Assembly: GCF_004359215.1 (NCBI RefSeq)
Contig: NC_090612.1
Span: 1,991,069 to 2,038,641 of the forward strand
DNA length: 47,573 bases
Direction: 5' to 3'
Origin: Bremia lactucae
Lineage: Eukaryota > Oomycota > Peronosporomycetes > Peronosporales > Peronosporaceae
The notes under the pieces were generated by a model. That model worked only from the letters and a program-made list of their open reading frames with translations, was not told the DNA's origin and searched no databases. The position numbers and the translations under genes are program-made. This document shows positions 31,340 to 42,732 of this stretch, one piece after another. How positions within the stretch are numbered: position 1 is the stretch's first letter; every line of letters starts with the position of its first letter.

Positions 31340-34300
31340 TCATCGGTACAAAGAAATCAGATTCCTCGAACGAAGAGGTAACATTTGATTGCGATCACTC
31401 GTTGGCTTGGTGACGCTTCGACATTTGACGGGAAGCAAGCTTAGGCTGTGGTTTATTAGTGCATCGATACCACAGCGATGCAAGGGAAGTCACTGTCCAT
31501 GCTTTTTTAATAGACGAAAAAGATGACAGGAGTCATAAATTCTTATATATATATATATAGATTTACACACCTTTTGAAATCTTCATTGTCAAAGCAAAAT
31601 CCAACGTTAAACAAGACTTATCAAATAGTTGTTAATTTGACATTGCGACTAAAGGTCACCGTATAGTAAATTAATTGGGAAGTAAAAATGCTCAAGTACG
31701 CTTAAAGTCACAGCATCAACTTCCGAAAATTTGCAGCAGAAAACCTCTTGCTTTCCGGATAGTAATGCACGATGTTACGTTCAGTGTTCCCAAAGGCACT
31801 TGTAGCTGAAGGAATATTCATGTATCCCTGATAGCACAAAAAATTGCTTTAACACAGTGATGATTCTTTTAAATTCGATGTCGAACAAATCCTGTCGACT
31901 ATTCTGCTGCATCTGATCTTAATTTTCTTAAAGGCACGCAAGATCAAGGAGTAAGATGGAGATGGGGATCAGAATTTGAACATGTCGTACACAGGTCTTT
32001 CATTATTGCACAAACGTCTCAAATGATTTCAAGCTGTCGCTCGTCCTTGTCGGCCTGGGAATTAGCCATGCATCACTACGCAAAGCCTTATTTGTCGTTG
32101 TGATACACCGGCTGGCCGTACCTTTATATGCGAGCGAGAAATCGCGATATAATGATTGGGCAAGGTGACAGAGCATTGATTGTTCAGATTTTCATACCCT
32201 CTAGAAACGAGTTGAGTAGAATAAGTTGTCGCGTCCAAAGAAGTCACTGCTAAACAAGAATACTACTGACTTTAGCTAAGACAGAGGAGCCAATCACTGA
32301 GCTTTTGCTAATATGCGCACGCACCTATGCTGATCGTTACGACCAGATTGTACCATTACTGATGTCACAAGTTTTTTTTCTCGAATGAATAAAAATGATA
32401 TCTTTTGGCTTGGTGAAAGCTGGACGCCAACTTCCCATACCAACAAGTCGCATGCGAATATAAGAAGCACAGCCACTTTGAAAAGCTCTACGCCGCCTGT
32501 AAAAAAATAGATGCCACCACGCTACGCGGAGCTTCATCGGATGAATCACCGAGCAGACGGACCAAAACAATGTACGTCTTGACTTGCTATAATAGTTTAC
32601 GTGCACCTTCTTAAACGAGCTTTATACTACCAAATACTCTCCCGCAAGAAACAAACTGAAAAATAAAGAAGTAGTAGTAATTTTTACTTATTGGATCCCT
32701 CGTTATTATTCCAAATGGATGCTCAAGCAATGAAAAAACGAAAACCTTAATAGAGGCTCATATCTCTGAAAACGGGTCGAAACAAGCGGGGCATAATGGC
32801 GCGAAAGCGAATCAAGGCAAAGACAAAAACAGTTTGATTTGATTTTTTACGAGCAGCTCTGCGTCGCCAGCCCGTGCACCAGATACAAAGAAAGCCATCG
32901 ATACAGTGATTGCAGTCTTCTGCTATTCAATTCTCGACAATTGCGATAACTAAAGCCTCATGATTCGCTCCTTGACAATCCTAAGCAGCATTTTCTTTTT
33001 TTCTGATAATTGGCAACAAAGTTTGACCCTTCTAACCTAAATTTAGCTCGGAGGATGCTACTTATTAATAAATAGCTGCAATTGTAGACCAAGTTTTGAG
33101 CTTGCGTTTGTCTGCCACCAAAATATTTTGGCACTTGAGTCAGTGCGCGCTGCATATAGTCAACAATTGAATATGAAGGCGAATTATATGATGTTTTACA
33201 CGCTGCGCCGACTCAAATGTCCAAACAGGTTCTGAAGTAGAGATCATGAACCCAGATCAGCATATTTGCACTTTATCAAAAGATTTGTGTCTGCTGAATG
33301 AACTCTGCATGCTGTAATCCTAAACTTCTCGACACCTTGTAGAGTGGGCAGCAAGGCCGAGCCACTTGTCGAGAAATAGCTCGTGAAATTCACGTGTAAT
33401 TGTCAGGCCGGCAGCATCAAGCAACTGAGGAAATGATACCATTTTAGCATGTCTGTCGATACCTTAATGACTCCCGCAACGAGGTGCGCGAAGCAGATTT
33501 TTTTATACATACACTTTTCATCTGTGCATCGGGGTAATTAACCACACCAATAAACTTGTACCAGTTTTGGCAAAGGCGAAAGTCAATAGCTCAAGCGTTT
33601 TGAGAAAGTGGCTGGTCAAAATATTGTGCGTTCCAACATGTCAGAGAATGTGTTGGATGCGCCTATTAAGACGTTGAGAGTTAAGTTATCACTGTGTCCC
33701 TTAGTAAGGATCAAAAGTCAACAAGTCGAGACATTTTTCATTTGAAGTATATAAAACAAAGAATTGCTGACGACTGACATATTATTTCGGCGTACGGCAA
33801 ACTTTCCAGTTTCAGCTGGAATGCCTTGAAAAAACGTACTGAAATAACTCCGTCTACATGTTAACTTTTTTGAATGCTTGACTTGATTGACGGGCTCACG
33901 AAGCGTCTTATTAATTCAAAGCAAGGTTGTTCACTTTTGCATTGCATCATTGATAGAATTGTTTCCGCGATCAGATGCGGAATGGAGCAAGAACACTAAC
34001 TTATTGTGCGGGCGATTACTCAAAAAGTTGAAGGTTACGAGATTCAGTTTGTATTTGCTATGTGCGCGGATGACAGCTGACAATTCCAATTCGCTATGCA
34101 AACTCGGCGTGGCTCAGTGCTGATTGATACGCAGACGCACGTGCATTGATGATATAAGTAACGTGCTGACTAGAAAATTGCTACCTTTGCAAGTTATCTG
34201 CTAGTAGAAGCCAACAGCAGCGTTGTGGAATCAAACTTGAGACTGTGCGGCAATTGCGTCCGAAGTTATATCCTTTCTTATCAAGTGCAAAACTCCAAAA

Positions 34301-34357
34301 TAGGCCGCACAGCATGATAGCTATAGCTAGATAATGACAAACTAAAAAGTGAAGTAA

Positions 34358-34561
34358 ATGGAATCAGAAAATAGTTTAGCTTCTGGAAATTATACAGGTG
34401 AGGATGCAGCTGATGTTGCTAAAGCGGAGAAACTGCGCGTAAATATGAAATTCTTATGGTGGAAAACAAAGGAGTTTACGGTGTTGAACGACGTGCTCTG
34501 CACAAGAAGCCTAATCTTATTTGAGTTGCTTGATGTTTATGCTTTGCAAATAATATTTTAA
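34358..34561 (+). other. Short open frame upstream of the basic protein gene
   Basis: It begins MESENSLASGNYTGEDAADV and could be an upstream exon of the gene at 34674 or an independent small gene. No clear splice join to 34674 was found, and an in-frame stop lies just before 34674. Confidence 0.2.
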
Positions 34562-34673
34562 TATTAATTGAAGAACTTAAATTTTGAGCCGAATTATATG
34601 GTGCAATAGAAAAAAAATTGCGCAACGTAAAGAATTTGAGAGCGCTATCTGGGCCATTCTTTAGCATCCAATC

Positions 34674-35576
34674 ATGGTGGCGGTAGAGGAAATAGAGGAG
34701 AATCAGGTAACTTCGCCATTGGAACAAGATTCGGAGGTGAACAAGGCACGTGCACCAAACAGCTCGTCTGTTCAGCAAACGCAGCTAAAGAATATGGAGG
34801 AGAAAGGTGACATTACGAATGACAAGCAACAAAAGGCCGAAGCGAGGGAGGAAGAGGAGCTAGAGAGACAGAAGCATAAAATGAATGCGGATGAAACTTG
34901 TAAGTCTGATAAACTAAAAGAGGCAGCCACAGACAAAAAGATGCCAAACATGGAGACGTCAATCTCCAAGTCCTTCACAAAAACGAAGATGGATGTCGCG
35001 AATGCCGCCGCGGAGCCTTCCGGCAAGAGTAAGAGAGCCCGTGCCTTAGCGCTTACAAATTTGCCATCATCCACAAAACGCACCAAAAAAAATTCGGACA
35101 GCGTTGGCGACTTTTCTTTTGCAAGACCGACAGCTTCTTCCGCCAGGCGAACGGCTGCTGTTGCTAAAGCGACACCCCCAGCTGCACCCACCCGCAAAAT
35201 TTTACACAATAAAAATTCACTAGATGTGGTTAAGCGTCGACCTACGCCTGCTCCTAAGACACCGGTGATGGCGGACAAAAAGTCGCGAGCACAATGTAGC
35301 TACACGCCATATACTGGTCCATTGCCGCCTTTGAATGTTCAATCTAGTTTTGCACCGAAAGGCTCACAAACTGTGTTCCTTGAAGACCGCCGAGCTACTT
35401 CTGCTAGTACAAAAGTGGTGCGGAAGTCTCGTCCGGCAGGTAAGAAGAATAGAAGGTTGAGCACATGCAATGATGCCGCTACTAACGTCACATTTAGCAG
35501 TAAGGCGAATGAAGGACCCATCGGAGTTATGAGTACGGACAAAACCCTCCTGCACTTAAGAAGAATCAACGATTGA
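34674..35576 (+). CDS. Disordered Lys/Ala/Ser-rich basic protein, 300 aa, unrecognised
   Basis: One exon. The N-terminal 100 residues are Glu/Lys/Gln-rich and probably helical (KAEAREEEELERQKHKMNAD). The middle and C-terminal parts are basic with nuclear-localisation-like clusters (GKSKRARALAL, SSTKRTKKN, RKSRPAGKKNRRLS) and a proline-rich motif SYTPYTGPLPPL near residue 205. There is no enzyme domain, signal peptide or membrane segment. The composition resembles chromatin- or microtubule-binding proteins, but no family is recognised. The stop-free 300 codons and structured composition support a real gene. Confidence 0.7.
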   Translation: MVAVEEIEENQVTSPLEQDSEVNKARAPNSSSVQQTQLKNMEEKGDITNDKQQKAEAREEEELERQKHKMNADETCKSDKLKEAATDKKMPNMETSISKSFTKTKMDVANAAAEPSGKSKRARALALTNLPSSTKRTKKNSDSVGDFSFARPTASSARRTAAVAKATPPAAPTRKILHNKNSLDVVKRRPTPAPKTPVMADKKSRAQCSYTPYTGPLPPLNVQSSFAPKGSQTVFLEDRRATSASTKVVRKSRPAGKKNRRLSTCNDAATNVTFSSKANEGPIGVMSTDKTLLHLRRIND

Positions 35577-35946
35577 TTCCGGAAGAGGCTGCGAAATCCA
35601 CTTTAGCGATGACATAAGTTGTGGAGCCGACGGCGTAGTAATAAGGCTGTTCGTTTATTTTCTTACGCTTAACTAATACACAATCGTCTTTTTATTTAAA
35701 AAAAATAGTTTCTTTGTTGATCTAATTTCAACGACAATAAATGTAAGCTCTGAATCGTGAAAAGCAAATCAGAGCTTTTTATAATCTATTTCCTAAACAT
35801 TCTTACTAGGAAATTAGGTAAAGATTATTCGATAATGTAAACAAAAAATCATGTGTTGTAACGGCGTACTGTGTAGGCAGGCGCTACTTAAAGCTGTCAC
35901 GCATCACTACCGCACGCCTTCTGAGCACAGTGAGGAAGCGTTTAAA
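35577..35946. other. Spacer with an inverted piece of the LTR-like repeat
   Basis: The stretch 35873-35945 (GTGTAGGCAGGCGC ... GAGGAAGCGTTT) resembles the reverse-complemented end of the LTR-like repeat at 47332. It directly abuts the forward copy starting at 35947. The rest has no feature. Confidence 0.5.
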
Positions 35947-36745
35947 TGTAACGGGCTTAAGTTGCCCTAATGTTACACAGTCCTCGTTAAGTACACTTGG
36001 TGTACTTAAGGGGATGGTCAATTACTAAATAATAGTAATTAGACCCAACACTCGGGTGTGGTGCACATTTGTGACCAACCCTTGTGGATGTGATGCACAT
36101 GGGTGCATTCACATTAGGAGGGATGATGTAACGGGGCACTACGACTTGTACTGTTTCAGTACAAGTCCACTTTGTAACGGGGTGTATCGTTACATGAAAT
36201 TAACAATAAAAGATTGTTAATTAATATTATCCAAAAGGTAGATAATATTTGGAGGAAATTACTTTAAATAGTAATTTCCTGAATTCTTATCCATAAATAG
36301 GTATAGACCATTATGTCTATTTATTAATCAGCTGTAGAAGTAATCAAAGAGAGTTACGAGATAAGATAGATAAGAATTTATTTACATGTTTAGTATTAGT
36401 TTATAGTTAAGACAACATTTACAAAGATAGATTAACAAAGACACTTANNNNNNNNNNNNNNNNNNNNNNNNNNNNNNNNNNNNNNNNNNNNNNNNNNNNN
36501 NNNNNNNNNNNNNNNNNNNNNNNNNNNNNNNNNNNNNNNNNNNNNNNATAAGTGCGCACGAGGAGCCGGATTACCGCTCCCGTGACGACTCTTAATCAAA
36601 GAACTTGGTTTGTTGGGTGAGGTCGCTTGCGCGCCCACCACAACTACCTCACTGCACGCAAGAGAAGCAAGTTTAACCGCTTCCTCGCTGTGCTAGGGTG
36701 TGTGCTTAAGTAGATCGTGGCCGCATTACGACGTGCCCGCCTACA
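35947..36745 (+). repeat. LTR-like repeat, copy 1 (contains a 100-N gap)
   Basis: It begins TGTAACGGGC and ends CGTGCCCGCCTACA. The first part (35947-36115) matches 42945-43125 (TTACTAAATAATAGTAATTA, ACTCGGGTGTGG). The part after the gap (36548-36745) matches 43289-43456, 43557-43649 and the reverse complement of 47332-47573. TG...CA ends, length and dispersal suggest a solo LTR. The gap at 36448-36547 prevents a firm length, and an internal coding region could have been lost there. Confidence 0.7.
36448..36547. other. Assembly gap (100 N)
   Basis: Exactly 100 undetermined bases, the usual placeholder for a scaffold gap of unknown size. Confidence 0.98.
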
Positions 36746-37218
36746 AGTGACGTAGCGCGGATTTGTGTCGAATTGATACTGTTTGCGGGCTATATTCAAT
36801 GCATGCTTTGATATCTCTCTTTAAATTTGATGCCACATTGGATTTCCAAATGTTTTTGTGTCCCGCAGATGGATTGAATTGCATTGGTATTCAGAATTTT
36901 GTTGAACTGCTTTGCACAAGAAAGCCCGCTCCTGTTGTAAGCAGGCAGCAAGTCCCCTGAAGTTTTACTTATGTATTTTTGAACATACCTTCTGCTCCGC
37001 TAGCTAAAAGTTTGACCAAGTGCTTTTGTAATTGGGCATACTTCGGTTGGTAAACTGTTAATGTGGTATAATTTACATTTTGGGTTAAATAACCCTTTTG
37101 ATAGTTAAAATAGGTAATATCATTAAAATCCCATTTGTTACGGGTAAAACGAGTGGCAGCTACCATATAGAGAAAAAATTGAAAATGCAGGCTTTTAAGT
37201 GGAGCCATAATCGAGTGT
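36746..37218. other. Spacer before the TFIIH subunit gene
   Basis: No supported gene. A 65-codon frame at 36763-36960 has no recognisable features. The right end holds the promoter of the gene at 37219. Confidence 0.5.
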
Positions 37219-38149
37219 ATGTCAACAGCCGAGTCAAACGAAGGGCTTTTGGTGCTGGTGCTTGACACCAACCCTGTCAACTGGTCCAAGCAGGGAGGCA
37301 GCACGACCGACCACACAGGAATACAACAGCTGATATCGAGTACACTCGTGTTTGTCAACTCGTACCTGCTGCTGCACCGCAGCAACCGCATTGTAATAAT
37401 TGCAGCCCATGCCGGCAGTAGCGTCATTTTGTATCCAGATTTAGAGCAAGACAATACCACTGGAAGCGCGGAACAGGCAGCTGAAGTTGACTCTGTCGTC
37501 TTGCAACGTCTGCGGCAACTTAGTGAAATCCCGCTGGACCCTGTTAAGTCCAACAAAACGGCAATTGCTGCGTCTTTGTCACGATCACTGTGTTGTAAGT
37601 TGCCAATCTAATCAACCACTTGATATTGACACCATCACTTTGCTGCGGCTTGAATGATTGGCAGTCATTAATCGTGCTATGAATGAGGATCCAGATCTAC
37701 GACCGCGAATTTTGGTAATCCAAAAGTCGTTGGACGTGTCGGAGCACTACATCGCCATCATGAACGGCATTTTCTCGGCGCAGAAAAAAAATGTTGCAGT
37801 GGACGCTTGTATTCTCACCGCAGAGCACTCGTCCTTTTTGCAACAGGCAGCGTATTTGACGGGCGGTATCTACTACAAGCCAAGCGATTTTAGCGGATTG
37901 TTGCAGTATTTGATTTCAATCTATCTGCCAGATCCGTCATTGCGCAAGCTGCTCAAATTGCCTTCGCAAGACTCGGTGGACTTCCGTGCAATGTGCTTTT
38001 GCCATCGCGAGGTGATATCCACGGCTTATGTATGCCCTGTGTGTCTGTCGCTTTTTTGCGAGTTTCGACCCATCTGCTCTACCTGCGGCATCCGGAGCCA
38101 CATTCAGCCGAAGAGAAAGGTTTTAATCAAGAAACCGCTCATAGCATAA
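37219..38149 (+). CDS. TFB4: TFIIH core subunit Tfb4/p34 (GTF2H3-like), 286 aa
   Basis: Two exons, 37219-37594 and 37665-38149, join across a 70-bp intron (861 nt). The N-terminal two thirds are the Tfb4 von-Willebrand-A-like domain: LLVLVLDTNPVNWSKQ at residues about 10-25, VFVNSYLLLHRSNRIVIIAA, and after the junction PRILVIQKSLDVSEHYIAIM. The C-terminus is the zinc-binding C4 region: CFCHREVISTAYVCPVCLSL followed by CSTCG. This subunit pairs with p44/Ssl1 in TFIIH, used in RNA polymerase II initiation and nucleotide excision repair in the nucleus. Length matches the family (about 290-340 aa). The ATG at 37219 opens directly into the conserved domain. Confidence 0.93.
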
Positions 38150-38253
38150 TACATTCCAATAAGACTTTACATCGGCACAATCAAGATCGATAATTTGAGT
38201 AGTGGTTGGATGAAAATAGCTCTTTCGATTCACCATTTCATTAAATAGGCAAT

Positions 38254-39252
38254 ATGAGCAGGTGAGGCAAGGACATGCGGCCTTGCGACATTTTACTGAC
38301 TGCGTTGTGTTGCGTGGTGCAGACCGACACTAGCAGAAGTTTTCGCCAAATGCAAGGCTAACAATACTGCGGCCTTCATCGCCTTCGTACCTTGCGGCTT
38401 TAAAACCAAGGCCGACACGGTGGACATCCTTCTGGGTTTGCAGCGCGGCGGCTCCAACATCATTGAGGTCGGCATACCATACTCAGATCCACAAGCCGAT
38501 GGACCAACCATCCAGCGTGCCCACCAAGTAGGAGTAGATCAGGGTATCACTTTGCATGATGTGATGGCTACTGTGAGTGAGGCACGCTTGAAGGGTCTCA
38601 CCCTTCCCGTGGTGCTTATGGGTTATTATAACAACATTTTGCAGTACGGCGAAAGCAAGATTTGCCCGGATGCTCAAAAAGGTTCAACTGCGATTCATTG
38701 ACTAGCTTAACTTTTAATGGAGATTGATACTCACTTATCTTTGAGCAGCTGGCGTGGACGGATTTATTATTGTAGACTTGCCGCCTGAAGAAGCCAAATC
38801 GCTCAGCGACGACGCAGCCGAACACGGTCTTGCCTACGTCCCACTAGTGTCCCCAACAACGACAGAAGATCGTATGAAACTTATCGACTCTGTAGCTCAT
38901 GGCTTCGTGTACTGCGTGAGTCTTACTGGCGTCACCGGCGCTCGTAGTGAGTTGCCGCCAAATCTTGACGCGTTTGTGGCTAAAAGTAAGCTAGATGTCG
39001 TCGCGTTGATTGGTATGGCTACAATACTAACAGCAGATGACTACTTTGCTTCATGCAGTCCGTGACAACGTGAAGAAACCGCTTGCATTAGGCTTTGGAC
39101 TGTCGACTCGACAGCACTTTGTTCAGGCCAGCGCTGTCGCTGATGGCGTTGTGATTGGCTCGAAGATTGTTAAAATTATTGAGGATGCTCCTGACACGGC
39201 CGCCCGCGCCGCCGCTGTTGAGGCATTTGCGAGAGGCATTGTGAATCCTTAG
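38254..39252 (+). CDS. trpA: Tryptophan synthase alpha chain, 265 aa
   Basis: Four exons, 38254-38261, 38323-38681, 38749-38985 and 39059-39252 (798 nt), with introns of 61, 67 and 73 bp. The first exon is only 8 nt (ATGAGCAG). The protein reads AAFIAFVPCGFKTKADT, IIEVGIPYSDPQADGP with the catalytic Glu and Asp of the alpha-subunit barrel, GVDGFIIVDLPPEEA, FVYCVSLTGVTGAR, and PLALGFGLSTRQHF with the phosphate-binding Gly. It cleaves indole-3-glycerol phosphate to indole and glyceraldehyde 3-phosphate. The reading frame stops after VEAFARGIVNP, so no beta chain is fused here. Length equals that of bacterial monofunctional TrpA. A partner beta chain must be encoded elsewhere. Confidence 0.92.
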
Positions 39253-39408
39253 GCAATTGTACGCGCAATACATGGATGCATATTAATCACACTGCAACTT
39301 TCACTAGCTATGTATGAAGCCGCAATAAATTCCACTAGCCGAATAAATGTAGCCTGCAATTCGAAGCACAATTTCTATTAGGTTAAATAAAGACATACAC
39401 AAACACTT

Positions 39409-42400
39409 CTACGACAACGACTGCCAGTTGTCATCGTCATCGTCATCGTCGTCGTCCACGTCAATAATTCGAGGTCGAACTGTTCTGTTGCGAAGACCGC
39501 AGCTTGAGCAGCTGGCATTATCTGCAGGATTGATCAATGTACAGCGTGCACAGGTCCATTGAGCAAGATCTATTTCCTGTCGACTTCCGTATAGACTGTC
39601 AAAGGCGCGGCGATCACTAAGAACATCCTCGACGAAGGCATCGTCATCTTCGAAATCTGATAACTGGCTCATCTTCACCTGCTTTGAAGGTGACCAAGAC
39701 CTATTATCGACTTCAGGCGCATATGAAACGTTTTTTTTGACACGTGCAGGTGCCACAGCTACTGCTTTAACATCAATCGCAGCCAGCTCCTTCGAGTTTG
39801 TCGACAGGGCAGGACGCAGCAAGGGTGACCTCTCATACGCATCGTCACTTTTAGACGCTGTGAGGCTGCTGTGAAGTACACTTTCATTTTCGCACTCTAA
39901 TTCATTGTCATTAGAAGATTTAATTTGACTTTCTTCATCAGTGCTTGAGTATTCGACGTCCGATTCGTCTGAAATGTTAATGCTCTTGCACTTCTTAGAC
40001 TTGAAGCGTTTAATTGTGCGTTTCTTTTCGTCAGTTTGAGCAGCTTCAATTATTTCCATTCGCTTGCGCTTGCGCTCCTCGTCACGCTTGGCTTCCAATC
40101 TTTCAGTAGAAGCTTGGTGCTCTTGAAGCAACTCCCAATCAATGCGGCAACTAAAAGCAAAACTCACAAGGTCGCTCTTTACTTGCTGCAACGCTGCTTG
40201 CATCACCTCGTCGTCGACAGAAGCGTAGGAGCGGTGATGACCCCAACTATTCAGATCTTCCTCTGGCGGCATGCCAATTTGAGGTTGAAAATCCTTGTTT
40301 ATATATGTGTCGTTATCTTCGTCACCCCGGACTCCTCTCACGGAAACACTCTCGCCTCTTGTTTCCTTCTCAATATTGATAGCATCAACAATCATATCAT
40401 CAGATAAGTCTTCTTCTATTATTTTGCCGGCGTCGCCATTATCTCTCCAAGGACAGCGATCGCACTTAAGCTGATCATGAGTATCAGACATTGTGTCATT
40501 TCGAAGCACAAAAAGTCTTTTTAGATCCTTCGAAGACAGCGAATTCACCTCTTCTTTATCGTCAACTATATTTTGAAGGCCCTCTTTAGATAGTTGGCGT
40601 TGAAAGATTTTTTCTTCGAGTGTTCCTGTCGCTAAAAATCGATAGACGTAGCACATCTTTTTTTGCCCTTCACGCCACACTCGAGCAGCAGCTTGCTTAT
40701 CCGTAGCGGGGTTCCAATCAGGATCGAAAAGCACCAATCGATTCGCACCAATTAAATTTAAGCCACATCCTCCAGCTTTACTTGATAACAAGAACGCAAA
40801 TGAATTAGTTGTCGGATCATTAAAAGTGTCGACCAACATTTTCCGCTTCTTAGCAGACGTCGCACCATCCAAACGAACAAAAGGCAGTTGCCGCTCTTGG
40901 CATAATGTGGCAACTACATCCAGCGTCTGCGTATAATTCGACACGATCACGATCCGATCCGTCGTTAAATTTCTCATCGAAATCATCAAACGGTCGAGCA
41001 AAAGCATCTTGCCAGACCATTCCGGGTAGCAGGCGCGCCCACCGAATCCTTTACGTCGCGTTTGGTCATTTTTACCTTTCTTCGCCTCCTTTGTGGCTAC
41101 AAAATATTGAGCGCAGTTGCCGAATCCAGAAAGCTTAGTATTTGTTTTTCCCGTTTCGTCAAAAATAAGGAGCGGGTGGTTGCATAATTTTTTCAATGCA
41201 GTGATTGAAGACAACACGTTTGTGCTTGAATTTTTCATCATATCACGGAAGGCACTTGACGACAGAAAGTGATTATAAAGTTGCTTCTGTAGTGGCGAAA
41301 GCGGGCAGCATACTACCTGCATCAGCTTTGGCGGAAGATGCTTTGCATTTAAAGTGTTACCACGACGCAAAATAAATTGATTTACAATTTCACATAGCAT
41401 TGCTGAGCATGACTGTGCCACTTGCCGTTCGCGGTCGGTTGAGTCTGGTTCGCGTCCAGTCAATATTGGCCCAAGGTAATTTTTTCGAAATTCGCTCGGC
41501 GTGCCAAGAATGTTTGGATTGGTGAATTCTACCATCGCAAAAAATTCCTCCAAATCATTTTGCATCGGTGTGCCGGATAAAAGAACACGCTTTCGACAGG
41601 CCAACGATGACAGCGCCTTGTTAATCTGTGAGCTTGCATTTTTAAGTCGATGGGCTTCATCACAAATGAGCAAATCGCAGCACTCTGTTGTGGCTGCAAA
41701 TTTAGGAGCATGCATTCGAAATGTTTCATACGAAATGATCAGCACTTGAGCAGAAAAACCCGGTCGAGGCCTCTTACTTCCCTCAATGAACTGATTGATG
41801 CCCTTGATCACAGTCTCACGTTTTGCTTCATACAAAGCCACCGTTTTCACGCGTCCGTGCAGCCACTTGATGATTTCATCGTCCCAATTCTTCACTAGTG
41901 ATGTCGGACACACCACTATTGCTCTATTAACTGTCGGCTTCATGTCCATGCCCGTCACCAGCATCGTGTACATCAACGCAATACTCTGTAAAGTCTTTCC
42001 AAGGCCCATATCATCAGCCAAGATACACCCTTCTCCCTCAAAACCTTTCACGCGATTCACGCAATCATACATAAATTGCACTCCTTCCCGCTGATGAGGA
42101 CGCAAAAACTTTCCCACGATTTCAGGCACCACCACTATAGCCTCTGGATCCGTCTTGCTCCGCCATAGCACAAGAGGAGGCGGTGCATCTACCTTCGAAG
42201 TCACAACTAAAGGTTCAATCTCGGCTGCAGCAGAATTTTTGTCGAAGGACGTTTCAATTTCTTCATCGCATACTTCAAGCGGTGGCAGATCATGACGCAT
42301 CATTGGTTTCGATACTACGGAGCCCCAGCGCCGTCGCATCCCGAGCGTCCTAGTGATTAGCAAGCGATTGCTTTCCTGCGTACGACCGCCTTCTCCACAA

Positions 42401-42627
42401 GGGGATTTGAACTGTAGTCGCACTTGTTGTGCACGGCGTTCGGGCTCCATTACAAGAAATGATAAAAACGGCAGCCGCTTGACGGACAGTGACGTGCCAC
42501 CGCGCGTAGATTGGTGCTTTCTGGTGACCACGTCGTCCATATTTCCATTTTCATCCACAGAGGAACTACTTTTCAAAGGCGGTACGAACTGCTTGAACTG
42601 CGCGCCGCAACCAAGCCTGCGTAGCAT
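39409..42627 (-). CDS. SNF2-family ATPase, RAD54B-like, with C-terminal RanBP2 zinc finger, 1072 aa
   Basis: A single exon. Residues about 175-480 are the DEXH lobe: LRPHQREGVQFMYDCV, Walker A DDMGLGKT at 205-212, and LLICDEAHRLKN. Residues about 530-690 are the helicase C lobe (RIVIVSNYTQTLDVVATLC, SSKAGGCGLNLIGANRLVLF, DPDWNPATDKQAAARVWREG). These are RAD54 subfamily signatures, as is the N-terminal GCGAQFKQFVPP. The C-terminal part is acidic and disordered. Near residue 1025 lies a RanBP2-type finger (WTCARCTLINPADNASCSSC), followed by a run of nine Asp and NWQSLS. RAD54 proteins remodel DNA with RAD51 in homologous recombination, in the nucleus. The zinc finger is not part of the usual RAD54/RAD54B layout. 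The ATG at 42627 is the first in frame. Confidence 0.92.
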   Translation of the reverse strand: MLRRLGCGAQFKQFVPPLKSSSSVDENGNMDDVVTRKHQSTRGGTSLSVKRLPFLSFLVMEPERRAQQVRLQFKSPCGEGGRTQESNRLLITRTLGMRRRWGSVVSKPMMRHDLPPLEVCDEEIETSFDKNSAAAEIEPLVVTSKVDAPPPLVLWRSKTDPEAIVVVPEIVGKFLRPHQREGVQFMYDCVNRVKGFEGEGCILADDMGLGKTLQSIALMYTMLVTGMDMKPTVNRAIVVCPTSLVKNWDDEIIKWLHGRVKTVALYEAKRETVIKGINQFIEGSKRPRPGFSAQVLIISYETFRMHAPKFAATTECCDLLICDEAHRLKNASSQINKALSSLACRKRVLLSGTPMQNDLEEFFAMVEFTNPNILGTPSEFRKNYLGPILTGREPDSTDRERQVAQSCSAMLCEIVNQFILRRGNTLNAKHLPPKLMQVVCCPLSPLQKQLYNHFLSSSAFRDMMKNSSTNVLSSITALKKLCNHPLLIFDETGKTNTKLSGFGNCAQYFVATKEAKKGKNDQTRRKGFGGRACYPEWSGKMLLLDRLMISMRNLTTDRIVIVSNYTQTLDVVATLCQERQLPFVRLDGATSAKKRKMLVDTFNDPTTNSFAFLLSSKAGGCGLNLIGANRLVLFDPDWNPATDKQAAARVWREGQKKMCYVYRFLATGTLEEKIFQRQLSKEGLQNIVDDKEEVNSLSSKDLKRLFVLRNDTMSDTHDQLKCDRCPWRDNGDAGKIIEEDLSDDMIVDAINIEKETRGESVSVRGVRGDEDNDTYINKDFQPQIGMPPEEDLNSWGHHRSYASVDDEVMQAALQQVKSDLVSFAFSCRIDWELLQEHQASTERLEAKRDEERKRKRMEIIEAAQTDEKKRTIKRFKSKKCKSINISDESDVEYSSTDEESQIKSSNDNELECENESVLHSSLTASKSDDAYERSPLLRPALSTNSKELAAIDVKAVAVAPARVKKNVSYAPEVDNRSWSPSKQVKMSQLSDFEDDDAFVEDVLSDRRAFDSLYGSRQEIDLAQWTCARCTLINPADNASCSSCGLRNRTVRPRIIDVDDDDDDDDDNWQSLS

Positions 42628-42732
42628 TTGTGACGGAATAGTCAGAAGGACTAAATAGATTGTCTTCGATTGGCTAAGTTTAGCAAAACGCTTCGCTATG
42701 CTAATAACAATATAAATGCACCCGTGTCTGTG

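Larger units (their letters stand above)
31126..34673. other. Gene-poor 3.5-kb region
   Basis: No long open frame, domain or repeat family was recognised on either strand. It contains a TA-rich dinucleotide run (about 31546-31560) and small isolated frames at 31196-31339 (+), 33320-33442 (-) and 34358-34561 (+). Stops are frequent, which fits decayed repeat or intergenic DNA. Confidence 0.5.

Noticed and set aside
34772..35278. 168-codon minus-strand frame opposite the basic protein
   Set aside because: It is a mirror of the Lys/Ala/Ser-rich gene; the plus-strand frame is longer and has a plausible protein composition.
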